Positions 25,004-34,136 of a stretch of 64,000 bases of DNA are shown piece by piece. The stretch is from positions 1 to 64,000 of the forward strand of contig DIMS01000114.1 of the NCBI GenBank assembly GCA_002425685.1. Direction: 5' to 3'. The notes under the pieces were generated by a model, which did no database searches, was not told the DNA's origin, and saw only the letters and a program-made list of their open reading frames with translations. Position numbers and translations under genes: made by a program. Position 1 is the stretch's first letter, and every line of letters begins with the position of its first letter. Source of the DNA: Synergistaceae bacterium UBA5560 (GTDB lineage: Bacteria; Synergistota; Synergistia; Synergistales; Aminiphilaceae).

Positions 25004-26395
25004 ATGAGTGACACGTTTACCCATCCCTACATACCGAACTCGGACCCGGTGATTCAGAGATGGATGATGGATTCCATCGGAATCGAGGATATCGAGGAAC
25101 TGTTTGCGTGCATCCCCGAATCTCTCCGGTTCCGGGGCAAGATGAACCTTCCCGAACCGCTTCTCTCCGAAGCGGCTCTGCGCCGTCGCGTGATGGGGCG
25201 CCTGAACAAGAACAGAACCTGCGAAGAAGCACTGAGTTTTCTGGGCGGCGGTTGCTGGCAGCACCAAGTACCGGCGGTGTGCGACGAGGTGAACCGGCGG
25301 TCGGAGTTTCTGACAGCCTACGCAGGAGAACCCTACGAGGACCACGGCAGATTCCAGGCACTCTTCGAATACGAAAGTCTTATGGCTGAGCTGCTGGAGA
25401 CGGATGTCGTGAATGTTCCCACCAACGACGGATCGCAGGCGGCCGCAACGGCCCTGAGGATGGCCTGTCGGGCAACGGGCCGGGACGAGGTACTCGTCGC
25501 CGGATCCACCCAACCGGATCGTTTCCGAATCGTTCGCAATTATCTCAGGCCCGACATTCGAGTGACACGTTTCGGTTTCGATCGCACCACGGGACTTCTG
25601 GATCTGAAGGATTTGAAATCCAAGGTCTCCGACAAGGTCGCGGCAGTCTTCTTCGAAAACCCTTCCTTTCTGGGATGCGTGGAAACGCAGGGACGGGAGA
25701 TCGCCGAGGCGATTCACGCCGCGGGCGGTCTGCTGGTCGTCTTCGCGGACCCGAGTTCCCTCGGAGTCCTCACCCCTCCGAGCCGCTACGGCGCCGACTT
25801 GAGCTGCGGCGATATCCAACCTCTCGGAATTCACATGTCCTTCGGAGGGGGCCGAGGCGGGTACATCGCCTCCGCCGACGAGGAGCGACTCGTTCAGGAA
25901 TATCCTTCCCGTCTTTTCGGCATCGCTCCCACGGAGAAGGGCGAATGGGGGTTCGGTGATGTCGCCTGGGAACGCACATCCTTTGCGAAGCGGGAGAACG
26001 GAAAGGAATTCGTGGGCACCGCCGCAGCCCTCTGGGGCATCACCGCCGGCGTCTATCTGGCGCTCATGGGTCCCAAAGGCATGCGCGAATTGGGAGAGGG
26101 AATCATGCAACGGGCCCGCTATCTTGCCGCTCTCATGGACAAGATTCCCGGTGTCGCCGCTCCTCGGCTGTCCGCCGTTCCCTTCAAGGAGTTCGTCGTG
26201 AATTTCGACGGCACCGGGCTTTCCGTGAAGGAAATCAACCGGCGTCTCCTGGACAGGAACATCTTCGGAGGGCAGGATCTGTCGGCGGATTTCCCCGAGT
26301 TGGGACAGTCCGCCCTTTACTGCACGACGGAAGTCCATTCGAAGGCGGACCTCGACCGGCTCGCGTCGGAGCTGGCGAGTTGCCTGAAGGGATGA
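25004..26395 (+). CDS. GcvPA-like PLP-superfamily protein (glycine dehydrogenase subunit 1 homologue)
   Basis: 463-residue homologue of the N-terminal half of glycine decarboxylase (P-protein). The family frame is clear: PYIPNSDPVIQRWMMDSIG at the start, SFLGGGCWQHQVPAV, QALFEYESLM, GDIQPLGIHMSFGGGRGGY. Compared with the GcvPA consensus as I remember it, key stretches differ: the usual YTPYQPEISQGTLQ-type region reads YAGEPYEDHGRFQ, and the REQHIRREKATSNICTNQ-type region reads ERTSFAKRENGKEFVGTAAA. No gcvH or gcvT lies in the window. It may therefore be a paralogue that decarboxylates or cleaves another amino acid rather than the standard glycine-cleavage subunit. AAGGAGG precedes the ATG; GcvPB-like follows after 13 bases. 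Confidence 0.8.
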   Translation: MSDTFTHPYIPNSDPVIQRWMMDSIGIEDIEELFACIPESLRFRGKMNLPEPLLSEAALRRRVMGRLNKNRTCEEALSFLGGGCWQHQVPAVCDEVNRRSEFLTAYAGEPYEDHGRFQALFEYESLMAELLETDVVNVPTNDGSQAAATALRMACRATGRDEVLVAGSTQPDRFRIVRNYLRPDIRVTRFGFDRTTGLLDLKDLKSKVSDKVAAVFFENPSFLGCVETQGREIAEAIHAAGGLLVVFADPSSLGVLTPPSRYGADLSCGDIQPLGIHMSFGGGRGGYIASADEERLVQEYPSRLFGIAPTEKGEWGFGDVAWERTSFAKRENGKEFVGTAAALWGITAGVYLALMGPKGMRELGEGIMQRARYLAALMDKIPGVAAPRLSAVPFKEFVVNFDGTGLSVKEINRRLLDRNIFGGQDLSADFPELGQSALYCTTEVHSKADLDRLASELASCLKG

Positions 26396-26408
26396 AGGAG
26401 GGCACACC

Positions 26409-27983
26409 ATGAAGACCAATCCGAAGACGGAACCGAGAGACTTTCATCAGGCCAAATGGGATGAGCCCGTGATTTTCGAGCTTTCCACTCCGGGCGAGAG
26501 AGGGGTGCTGCTTCCCGGGACGGAGCCCGAGATCGCCGCCCTGGGAAATCCCTGGGAAGACCTTCCAAAGGAGCTGCATCGCACTTCTCCCCCGGCGCTT
26601 CCCGAAATGTCCCAGATGCGAGTGCTCAAGCATTACCTGCGTCTCTCGCAGGAAAACCTGGGCGCGGATCTGAACATCGACATCGGCCAGGGAACCTGCA
26701 CCATGAAGTACAGCCCGAAAATCAACGATCAGTTCGCCACCTCCCCGAAACTGGCGGAGCTGCACCCTCTGCAGGCCCCCTCCACCGTTCAGGGAACTCT
26801 GGAAATCCTCTACGAAACGGAACAGTTCCTCAAGGAAATCTCCGGGCTCGACCGCTTCTGTCTCCATCCCGGAGGCGGGTCCCAGGCGATCCTGGGTATC
26901 GGCTCCGTCATCCGAAACTGGGTGGATGCCAACGGTATGGCTGACAGGAAGGACGAGATCGTCACCACCATTTTCTCCCACCCCTCGAATCCAGCCGTGG
27001 CGAAGATCAAGGGATTCAAGGTCATTACCATCTATCCCGACCCGGTCACGGGAAGACCGGACATGAAGGCATTCATGGCCGCCGTGAACGAACGAACTGC
27101 GGCGCTGCTCATCACGAACCCCGAGGACATCGGGCTCTACAACCCGTCTATCCGGGAGATGACGGACCTGGTTCATTCCGTGGGCGGGCTGTGCAGCTAC
27201 GACCAGGCCAACGCGAACGGCGTGCTCGGCATTGCGAGAGCCCGGGAAGCGGGGTTCGATCTGTGTTTCTTCAACCTCCACAAGACATTTTCCTCGCCCC
27301 ACGGCTGCGGAGGCCCCGGCAGCGGCGTCCTTGGCGTGCAAAAGCATCTGGTACCCTTTCTGCCCGCTCCGGTGGTGGATGTGGACGATCAGGGAAACTA
27401 TTTCCTGCAGTACGAGGGCGTTGACCGGGAGAACCGGATCAAAGACTACTACGGCGTCCTTCCGGCCATCGTGAGGGCCTACGCCTGGATGCTGAGCCTC
27501 GGAGACGAAGGACTCCGGGAGGTCGCACGCGTCTCCATCCTGAACAACAACTACATTTTCCGGAAGATACTCCGGATTCCCGGCGCGGATGCACCCTTCG
27601 CGGCGGGTGAGCACAGAATGGAACAGGTCCGCTACAGCTGGCAGGGGCTCAAGGATGCCACGGGCTGCGGCGTGGCGGATGTGCAGAATCGCATCTTCGA
27701 CTTCGGCATGCACATCTGGACCAGCCATGAGCCCTGGATCGTTCCGGAACCGTTCACCATCGAACCCACCGAATCCTATTCGAAGGACGAACTCGACGAA
27801 TACGTGGCCGTTCTGGAGCAGATCGTCCGGGAAGCCCACGAAAATCCGGACATTCTGAAAAAAGCCCCGCATCGCAGCACCATTCACCACGTGGACCACG
27901 ACGTGCTGGAAGATCCGAAACGCTGGGCAATCACGTGGCGCGCCTACAACAGGAAATACAGAGGCTACTTCGAGGCGAGATAG
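26409..27983 (+). CDS. GcvPB-like PLP-dependent enzyme (glycine dehydrogenase subunit 2 homologue)
   Basis: 524-residue homologue of the catalytic C-terminal half of P-protein, longer than usual GcvPB (about 480-490). The PLP Lys is K292 in NLHKTFSSPHGCGG. Conserved: TCTMKYSPK, ITNPEDIGLYNPSI, and the C-terminal EPTESYSKDELDEY. Altered against the consensus I recall: HGGGGPG reads HGCGGPG, the QPNSGAQGE-type loop reads HPGGGSQAI, and the FHAPTMSFP-type segment reads MHIWTSHEPW. These are around the cofactor and substrate site. The protein should form an alpha2beta2 complex with the GcvPA-like partner, but its substrate and the acceptor of the one-carbon unit, if any, are uncertain. Confidence 0.8.
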   Translation: MKTNPKTEPRDFHQAKWDEPVIFELSTPGERGVLLPGTEPEIAALGNPWEDLPKELHRTSPPALPEMSQMRVLKHYLRLSQENLGADLNIDIGQGTCTMKYSPKINDQFATSPKLAELHPLQAPSTVQGTLEILYETEQFLKEISGLDRFCLHPGGGSQAILGIGSVIRNWVDANGMADRKDEIVTTIFSHPSNPAVAKIKGFKVITIYPDPVTGRPDMKAFMAAVNERTAALLITNPEDIGLYNPSIREMTDLVHSVGGLCSYDQANANGVLGIARAREAGFDLCFFNLHKTFSSPHGCGGPGSGVLGVQKHLVPFLPAPVVDVDDQGNYFLQYEGVDRENRIKDYYGVLPAIVRAYAWMLSLGDEGLREVARVSILNNNYIFRKILRIPGADAPFAAGEHRMEQVRYSWQGLKDATGCGVADVQNRIFDFGMHIWTSHEPWIVPEPFTIEPTESYSKDELDEYVAVLEQIVREAHENPDILKKAPHRSTIHHVDHDVLEDPKRWAITWRAYNRKYRGYFEAR

Positions 27984-27997
27984 AAGAGGCGGCAGCG

Positions 27998-29182
27998 ATG
28001 AACCCGCAACGGACTCCGAGACTGGGATTGATTGTCAATCCGATAGCGGGCATGGGGGGGCGCGTCGGCCTGAAGGGCACCGACGGCGACGAACTCTTGC
28101 GCCTCGCCGTCGCACGCGGCGCCGTTCCCATGGCCGAGTCGCGCGCAGCGCTCTGCCTCGAGGCCTTCCTGAAAGGAGCAGAAGGCAGACCCTTCGAGCT
28201 TCATGTAGGCCCCGGCGCGATGGGAGAGCGGGTCGCGGAGCGATACGGCCTCGGAGTCGTCGTCGCAGGGAGGGGCGCTCTCCCGCCCCCATCGTCCGTC
28301 CGTACCACCGCGGAGGATACGCGGAGAACCGCAAGAAATATGGCGGATACGGGCGTGGATCTCCTCCTTTTTGCAGGGGGCGACGGAACCGCCCGCGACA
28401 TCTGCGTGGCGCTCGGCCGAGACCGGCTCGTCCTCGGAATTCCCGCCGGCGTGAAGATTCACTCGGCGGTGTACGCCAGTTCACCCGCGGCGGCAGGATT
28501 CCTCGCTGCCGCCACACTCTTCGGAGACACATCGGTCATTCGCGAGAAACTCGCAGAGGTCATGGACATCGATGAGAATGCCTATCGGAGCGGAGTCCTT
28601 CGTGCAAAACTCTTCGGCTATCTGCGCATTCCCTACGAACGCCGGCGCGTACAGGGACTCAAGGCCGGCTCCGGCACACCCGAAGCCGCCGCACAGGCGG
28701 AGATCGCCGCGGCCGTCGCGGAGACGATCTCCGCCGGACCGGAGACACTCTGGCTGATCGGCGCGGGGACAACGACGAAAGCAGTGACGGATGCGCTCGG
28801 GCTTTCCGGCACACTGCTCGGTGTCGACGCCTGTCTGGGAGGCTCCCTCGTCGCACTCGACCTGAGTGAGCGCGACATCCTCGCGCTCATCGCACAGCAG
28901 TCCGACCCGAAAAAAATAAAAATCCTGCTGACACCCATCGGCGGACAGGGCTTTCTCTTCGGGCGGGGAAATCAGCAGTTCAGCCCCGACGTCATTCGAG
29001 CAGTGGGTCGGGAAAACCTGATGATCCTCGCAACGCCCGACAAACTGCACACCCTGCGAGGAGCACCGCTTCTGGCGGACACGGGCGATCCGTCGCTCGA
29101 CCTGGAACTTGAGGGGTACTACCGCATCGTCAGCAGCTACGGGGGCTTCACCGTGTATCCTCTCGCGGCGGCGGGACAGTGA
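27998..29182 (+). CDS. ATP-NAD kinase/AcoX-like protein
   Basis: 394-residue protein of the ATP-NAD kinase-like family that includes AcoX of acetoin operons. GLIVNPIAGMGGRVGLKGTD at the N-terminus and LLFAGGDGTARDICVAL (about residues 121-137) carry the NAD-kinase GGDG motif; a second lobe has LWLIGAGTTTKAV and LLTPIGGQGFLFGRGNQQ. It is clearly longer than housekeeping NAD kinases (about 290). AcoX-type proteins are found in catabolic operons but their reaction is not established. I start at 27998, 14 bases after the GcvPB-like stop, with a moderate ribosome site. In this operon it may make or modify a cofactor, or act as a small-molecule kinase; inference only. Confidence 0.75.
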   Translation: MNPQRTPRLGLIVNPIAGMGGRVGLKGTDGDELLRLAVARGAVPMAESRAALCLEAFLKGAEGRPFELHVGPGAMGERVAERYGLGVVVAGRGALPPPSSVRTTAEDTRRTARNMADTGVDLLLFAGGDGTARDICVALGRDRLVLGIPAGVKIHSAVYASSPAAAGFLAAATLFGDTSVIREKLAEVMDIDENAYRSGVLRAKLFGYLRIPYERRRVQGLKAGSGTPEAAAQAEIAAAVAETISAGPETLWLIGAGTTTKAVTDALGLSGTLLGVDACLGGSLVALDLSERDILALIAQQSDPKKIKILLTPIGGQGFLFGRGNQQFSPDVIRAVGRENLMILATPDKLHTLRGAPLLADTGDPSLDLELEGYYRIVSSYGGFTVYPLAAAGQ

Positions 29183-29298
29183 AGACGGGAAAAACGGAGG
29201 AAGAAAAACGCGTCGTCTCTACCGTCTCGTACGGAACAGGACCGTATCGACAATCAACGGGGAAAGGTTCAGCAACTGCAAGGAGGGGGATTTGCCGG

Positions 29299-29331
29299 AT
29301 GACAGTGAAGCCATACGCATACCGCATCTGA
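29299..29331 (+). CDS. possible 10-residue leader peptide
   Basis: ATG at 29299 with a strong AAGGAGGGGG about nine bases upstream opens a frame of only ten codons (MTVKPYAYRI, then TGA), about 100 bases before the first NhaC gene. The only support is the ribosome site. It may aid coupling across the 246-base gap or be a chance match. Confidence 0.2.
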   Translation: MTVKPYAYRI

Positions 29332-29428
29332 GTCTGAACGACGGACAGGCGCGCCGTATGCGCGTGGGGACAACGCCATCCGCGCGAACCAGCCTCGCAT
29401 TCAATCACTTTTATCGGAGGTGTTTCGT

Positions 29429-30886
29429 ATGCGTGGCATCATGAAACTGACACCGGTCGCTCTCATCGCAGGACTCATGCTCTCCGGCATGGATATTCTC
29501 CTTGCGGCTCCGATTTCGTTTGCCTATGCCGTTCTCATCGGCATAGGCATCGGAAAGTTCAAATTCCAGGACATTCTCGACGCGGCTCTGACGAACCTAC
29601 GTCACTTCCTCATCGTTTTTCTCATCCTGCAACTGGCGTACGGTGTCGCCGAATGCTTTATGGCAACGGGTGTCGCGGCTGCCGTCATCAACATGGCTCT
29701 CTCGATGGGGCTGACCGCGAGCGGCGTGGCGGCCGCCGGTTTCCTCGTCACATGCATCCTGTCAATCGCAACAGGCACCTCATGGGGTACGTTCGCGGCG
29801 TGCGCTCCCATCTTTCTCTGGCTCAACCACATCGTGGGCGGAGACATTCTGCTTACCATCGGTGCCATCGCCGGCGGTTCCTGTTTCGGCGACAACATTG
29901 GCCTGATCTCCGACACCACGGTCGTAAGCTCGGGCATTCAGGGTGTCGAGATCACCAAGCGCGTCAGGCACCAGGGCGTCTGGTCCCTGCTTTGCATGGT
30001 CGCGAGCGCAATTCTTTTCTACATCATGGGTGCGTCGACCGCCGGCCACGGCATGGGAACGGCCGCAGAGGCCATCGCGCAAATTCCTCAGGAGGTCTGG
30101 ACAAAATTGGGCGAAGAACGCGAATCCGCCGTCGCTCTGCTCAGACAGGTACAGGCGGGCGTGCCGTATCTGATGATCATCCCGCTTCTGGTCGTCCTCG
30201 GGCTCGCCGTCGGCGGCGCCAATACACTTATTTGCCTCGCAAGCGGCATCGTTTCGTCCCTCGTCATGGGTCTTTTCTGCGGCACCGTCTCGAATATCAA
30301 CACATTTCTCGACTACTGTTTCACTGGATTTTCAGACGCAGGAGGATGGTCAATCGCAATGATGCTATGGGTCGGTGCGTTCGGCGGTGTCATGAACAAA
30401 ATGGAGGCCTTCGACCCGATTGCTGCGCTCATCTTACGCATTTCGACGAAGGTCCGTCATTTGATGACCTGCAACGCGCTACTCTGCCTTCTTGGCAATG
30501 CGGCACTTGCCGATGAAATGGCCCAAATCGTCACCATCAGCCCGATTATCAAGGAACTAACGGAAAGAAACGTGGAGGGCAGCCCGGAAGCCATGTACAC
30601 GCTTGCCCTGCGCAACGCGACGTATGCGGATGCGATGGGAGTTCTCGGTTCACAGCTCATCCCATGGCACGTCTACATCGGTTTCTTCATGGGCATCAGC
30701 ACCTCTGTTTATCCATTAGCCGAGGGCGTTATCACCCCTTTGGGCATGATCGCACACAACTATCTGGCTTGGATCGCAGTCATTTCAATGCTCTTCTTGA
30801 CATTTACGGGACTCGATCGATTCATCCCATTTTTCAAACTTCCCTCCGAACCACAGGTATTCCTGAAAAAAGACAGTAATTCATAA
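29429..30886 (+). CDS. NhaC-type sodium-coupled transporter 1
   Basis: 485-residue membrane protein of the NhaC Na+/H+ antiporter family, with about twelve hydrophobic segments. Landmarks: ILSIATGTSWGTFAACAPI, GGSCFGDNIGLISDTTVVSS, GVLGSQLIPWHVYIGFFMG. NhaC-family members in catabolic operons are often exchangers of organic acids or amino acids rather than pure antiporters. The ATG at 29429 is preferred over GTG at 29420 because CGGAGG sits right at the latter. It is followed after 61 bases by a second family member; the pair share little beyond the family core, so they may form a heteromer or serve different substrates. Confidence 0.85.
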   Translation: MRGIMKLTPVALIAGLMLSGMDILLAAPISFAYAVLIGIGIGKFKFQDILDAALTNLRHFLIVFLILQLAYGVAECFMATGVAAAVINMALSMGLTASGVAAAGFLVTCILSIATGTSWGTFAACAPIFLWLNHIVGGDILLTIGAIAGGSCFGDNIGLISDTTVVSSGIQGVEITKRVRHQGVWSLLCMVASAILFYIMGASTAGHGMGTAAEAIAQIPQEVWTKLGEERESAVALLRQVQAGVPYLMIIPLLVVLGLAVGGANTLICLASGIVSSLVMGLFCGTVSNINTFLDYCFTGFSDAGGWSIAMMLWVGAFGGVMNKMEAFDPIAALILRISTKVRHLMTCNALLCLLGNAALADEMAQIVTISPIIKELTERNVEGSPEAMYTLALRNATYADAMGVLGSQLIPWHVYIGFFMGISTSVYPLAEGVITPLGMIAHNYLAWIAVISMLFLTFTGLDRFIPFFKLPSEPQVFLKKDSNS

Positions 30887-30947
30887 AAAATAAATAAATA
30901 TCCGATTTGAATACTGGACAACTTAAAAAATTCCAGGAAAGAAGGGT

Positions 30948-32498
30948 ATGTCTGAAATGACTGAAACAGCAGAAAGCAAGGAATGGCGTAAACCGAGCCT
31001 CGCGCTCTCCATCGGAGTCATCATTCTCATCACCGTCACGGTCTCCGCCGCCACGCTGCTGTACGGCACGGACGTCCACTCGCCCATCATCATGCTGGCG
31101 GTCGTGATCGGACTGATTGCCCGCTACTCTCTCGGAATCACCTACAAGGCACTCGAAGCGGCCGCGCTCGACAGCATCATGTCGGCCATGCAGTCGTGCA
31201 TGATCCTGATGCTGGTCGGCATGCTGATCGGTGTATGGATGCGGGGCGGCGTCATCCCGGGACTGATCTACTACGGCCTCGGACTCCTCAGCCCGAAGAT
31301 ATTCCCCCTGGCCACGCTTCTGATCTGTTCGGTCATCTCTCTCTCCACAGGGTCGTCGTGGTCGACGAACGCCACCATCGGCGTCGCCATGATGGGCATC
31401 GGCAACGGGTTGGGAATGCCACCCGCCATGACCGCCGGCATCGTCGTGTCTGGAGCCTACTTCGGCGACAAGATGTCCCCCCTCTCCGACACGACCAATC
31501 TCGCACCGGCCGTCTCCGGGTCGGACCTCTTCGATCACATCCGTGCGATGATCTGGACTACGGGACCGACGTACCTGATCTTCGCCGTGATCCTGATCTT
31601 CTGGGGGTTCCAGTACTCGGGGGGTGACCTCGACGCCACCAGAATCGAGGCGATCCGTACAATCATCAAGGGCGAGTTCCCCGTGTCACTTCTCTGCCTG
31701 GTGCCACCCATACTGGTCATTCTGATGGCGATCCTCAAGTTCCCCGCAATGCCCGGCATCTGCGTGGGCATCTTCGCCGGAATGGTCCTCTGCTTCGTGT
31801 ACGGAAGCGGCTGGGGCGAGATCTGGACAATCACGCAGTCGGGCTACAAAGCAGGTTTCAGTGCGAAAATCGTGGGTGCGGGATCGAACGAAGCGATCAC
31901 CGCGCTGCTCGCGGCAAAGAGCATCTCGCTCTCTCCGGATCTGGCGCACGACGTTGCCGCGATGATCTCCCGTCTCGTCGGACGCGGCGGCATTCAGCCG
32001 ATGATGTGGTCCGTCTCCCTGGCCATTGCGGCCATGGCGATGGGAGGATTTCTGGAAGTGTCGGGGATGCTGCGCGTGCTGCTCGAAGCCCTCACCTCGG
32101 GCATCCGCAAGGTCGGCGGCCTGGTAGCGGCAACCTGCGTCGCCTGCATTGTCTCCAATTTCCTGACCGGAAGCCAATATCTGTCCATCGTCATACCGGG
32201 ACGCATGTTCAAAACCAAGTTCGACGAAAGCGGACTCGCACCGCGGATGCTTTCGAGAACCCTTGAGGATTCCGGCACGCTGACGTCCGTGCTGATTCCT
32301 TGGAATGTCTGCGGCGGCTACGCGGCGGGAGTTCTCGGAGTGTCGACCCTGGCCTACGCACCCTACGCCGTGCTCAACTGGCTGAACGTCATCGTCGCGA
32401 TCGCACTGAGTTACCTGGGAATCGGCGTCTTTCGAAGAGACCGGAACGGCGTCGACCGCCTGAGCCGGGATCTCCGGCTCGGAAATGCCGAAAAGTGA
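30948..32498 (+). CDS. NhaC-type sodium-coupled transporter 2
   Basis: 516-residue NhaC-family protein. Strong family signatures: ISLSTGSSWSTNATIGVAMMGIG, VVSGAYFGDKMSPLSDTTNLAP, SNFLTGSQYLSIVIPGRMF and SVLIPWNVCGGYAAGVLG. It is more canonical than the preceding NhaC-like gene. It presumably exchanges the pathway substrate or end product, and sodium, across the inner membrane. GGAAAGAAGGG lies before the ATG. The next gene (YtcJ copy 2) starts 18 bases after its stop. Confidence 0.88.
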   Translation: MSEMTETAESKEWRKPSLALSIGVIILITVTVSAATLLYGTDVHSPIIMLAVVIGLIARYSLGITYKALEAAALDSIMSAMQSCMILMLVGMLIGVWMRGGVIPGLIYYGLGLLSPKIFPLATLLICSVISLSTGSSWSTNATIGVAMMGIGNGLGMPPAMTAGIVVSGAYFGDKMSPLSDTTNLAPAVSGSDLFDHIRAMIWTTGPTYLIFAVILIFWGFQYSGGDLDATRIEAIRTIIKGEFPVSLLCLVPPILVILMAILKFPAMPGICVGIFAGMVLCFVYGSGWGEIWTITQSGYKAGFSAKIVGAGSNEAITALLAAKSISLSPDLAHDVAAMISRLVGRGGIQPMMWSVSLAIAAMAMGGFLEVSGMLRVLLEALTSGIRKVGGLVAATCVACIVSNFLTGSQYLSIVIPGRMFKTKFDESGLAPRMLSRTLEDSGTLTSVLIPWNVCGGYAAGVLGVSTLAYAPYAVLNWLNVIVAIALSYLGIGVFRRDRNGVDRLSRDLRLGNAEK

Positions 32499-32516
32499 TT
32501 GAGAGGTGTTTCTGCA

Positions 32517-34121
32517 ATGACATCGAAACTGTTCATCCACGGGGGACGAATCTGGACGGGCGACGCGGCTTCCCCGTGGGCTGAGGCCGCCCTGGTGGAG
32601 GATGGAACCTTCACGGCCGTCGGAAAGCGGCGCTACGTCGAATCGAAGATGGAACCGAGAACGACGCAATCGCTCGATGCCGGCGGGTCGCTGGTCATTC
32701 CCGGCATAACAGACGCACACATGCATCTCACTGCCTACTGTAAACAGGGCCTCTACCTCGACCTCTCCGGGGCGCGGTCCATCGGGGAGATGCTGGACCG
32801 CATCGCGGCCAGGGTCGAAGAGAGCGGCAACCGCCACTGCATCCGGGCCGTCAACTACAACGAGACCATGTGGACCGAACCCGTCGCCCCCACGATGGAG
32901 ATGCTGGACCGTGTCGCGCAGGGTAAGGCACTGCTGGTCTCGCGGTATTGCGGACACGTGCACGTCGCGAACCGCATCGCCATCAGGGAAGGCGGCCTGT
33001 GGGAAAGCGGCGATCCGAATGTCGTGCGTGGAGCGAACGGTGAACCCTCCGGTATCCTGAACGAGAGCGCGGCCGCGCCGATTCTCGACATGATCACGCG
33101 GGAATGCGAATCGAGCGGGAGGCTCCTCGCGCTCGCCGAAGAAGGATGCCGCAAGCTCGCCTCCATGGGAATAACGGCCGTCCATGCCTGCGACGTGCCT
33201 TCCTACGGGCTCCCCGAGGAGATCTCCGTCTTCCAGAGCCTGTACGAGGCGGGAAAACTCCCCTTACGGGTGATCGCATACCACGACCGGCTGCCAAACC
33301 TTTCTTTCCGCAGTGGTCTCGGAAATGCGTTCGTCTCGTACGGCGGATTCAAGCTCCTCGTCGATGGCAACCTCGGCGGCCGCACCGCAGCGATGCGAAA
33401 GGACTTTTCGGACAAGCCGGGATCGAAGGGGCAGCTCAACCACACGGACGCCGAACTGATCGACCTCCTGTGCGAGGCGCAGGCAAGGGATATTCAGGTA
33501 CAGATCCACATGATCGGCGACGCCGCGATCGATCAGGCAATCCGTGCCATGCAGCAACTCCGTGCGGAGACCGGTCGCGCACCAAAATTTCCGACGCGCT
33601 TCAATCACGTGATCGTCAGCCCGCCGGATCAGGCATCCGCAATGCGGAAACTCGGCGTCGTCCTCGACGTGCAGCCGATTCAGGCTTTCACCGACCGCAA
33701 CATGGCCCCGGCACGTCTCGGCGGAGAACGTATGATGTACACCTACTCCTTCCGGCGACTCTACGATGCGGGCTTCCTGATGACCGGATCGAGCGACGGA
33801 CCCATGGAGGATCCGAACCCATGGCTGGGGATGTGGGCATCCGTCTGCAGGACCGACGTGGACGGAAGCCCCCTGCAGGAGGCGAAACCGGACGAAGTGC
33901 TCCGTCTCGACGAGGTCCTGCGGCTCTACACGGCGAATCCATACAGGGCGATCGGTTGGGGTGATGCATACGGCCGCATCGCGGAAGGAGCGAAGGCGGA
34001 TTTCGTCGTCGTCGAGGGAAACCCCTTCGACAACGACAGACAAAGGTTGCGGAACGTCAGGGTGAGGAACACGTTCGTCGAAGGAACCGAGACATACGCC
34101 GCTTCGACGTCGAACAGGTAA
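32517..34121 (+). CDS. YtcJ-family amidohydrolase, copy 2
   Basis: 534-residue metal-dependent amidohydrolase, paralogous to the one at 21524-23116. The same landmarks are present: DAHMHLTAY (HxH), YGGFKLLVDGNLGGRTAAM, IHMIGDAAIDQAI, FNHVIVSPPD, and TGSSDGPMEDPNPWLGMW. Note that the first copy has SSSDSPVED where this one has GSSDGPMED. Having one member in each of two divergent operons under apparently common control suggests hydrolysis of two related amides, or of one compound imported by two transport systems. The ATG at 32517 follows GAGAGGTG. Confidence 0.88.
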   Translation: MTSKLFIHGGRIWTGDAASPWAEAALVEDGTFTAVGKRRYVESKMEPRTTQSLDAGGSLVIPGITDAHMHLTAYCKQGLYLDLSGARSIGEMLDRIAARVEESGNRHCIRAVNYNETMWTEPVAPTMEMLDRVAQGKALLVSRYCGHVHVANRIAIREGGLWESGDPNVVRGANGEPSGILNESAAAPILDMITRECESSGRLLALAEEGCRKLASMGITAVHACDVPSYGLPEEISVFQSLYEAGKLPLRVIAYHDRLPNLSFRSGLGNAFVSYGGFKLLVDGNLGGRTAAMRKDFSDKPGSKGQLNHTDAELIDLLCEAQARDIQVQIHMIGDAAIDQAIRAMQQLRAETGRAPKFPTRFNHVIVSPPDQASAMRKLGVVLDVQPIQAFTDRNMAPARLGGERMMYTYSFRRLYDAGFLMTGSSDGPMEDPNPWLGMWASVCRTDVDGSPLQEAKPDEVLRLDEVLRLYTANPYRAIGWGDAYGRIAEGAKADFVVVEGNPFDNDRQRLRNVRVRNTFVEGTETYAASTSNR

Positions 34122-34136
34122 GGAGGGTATCGGCAT

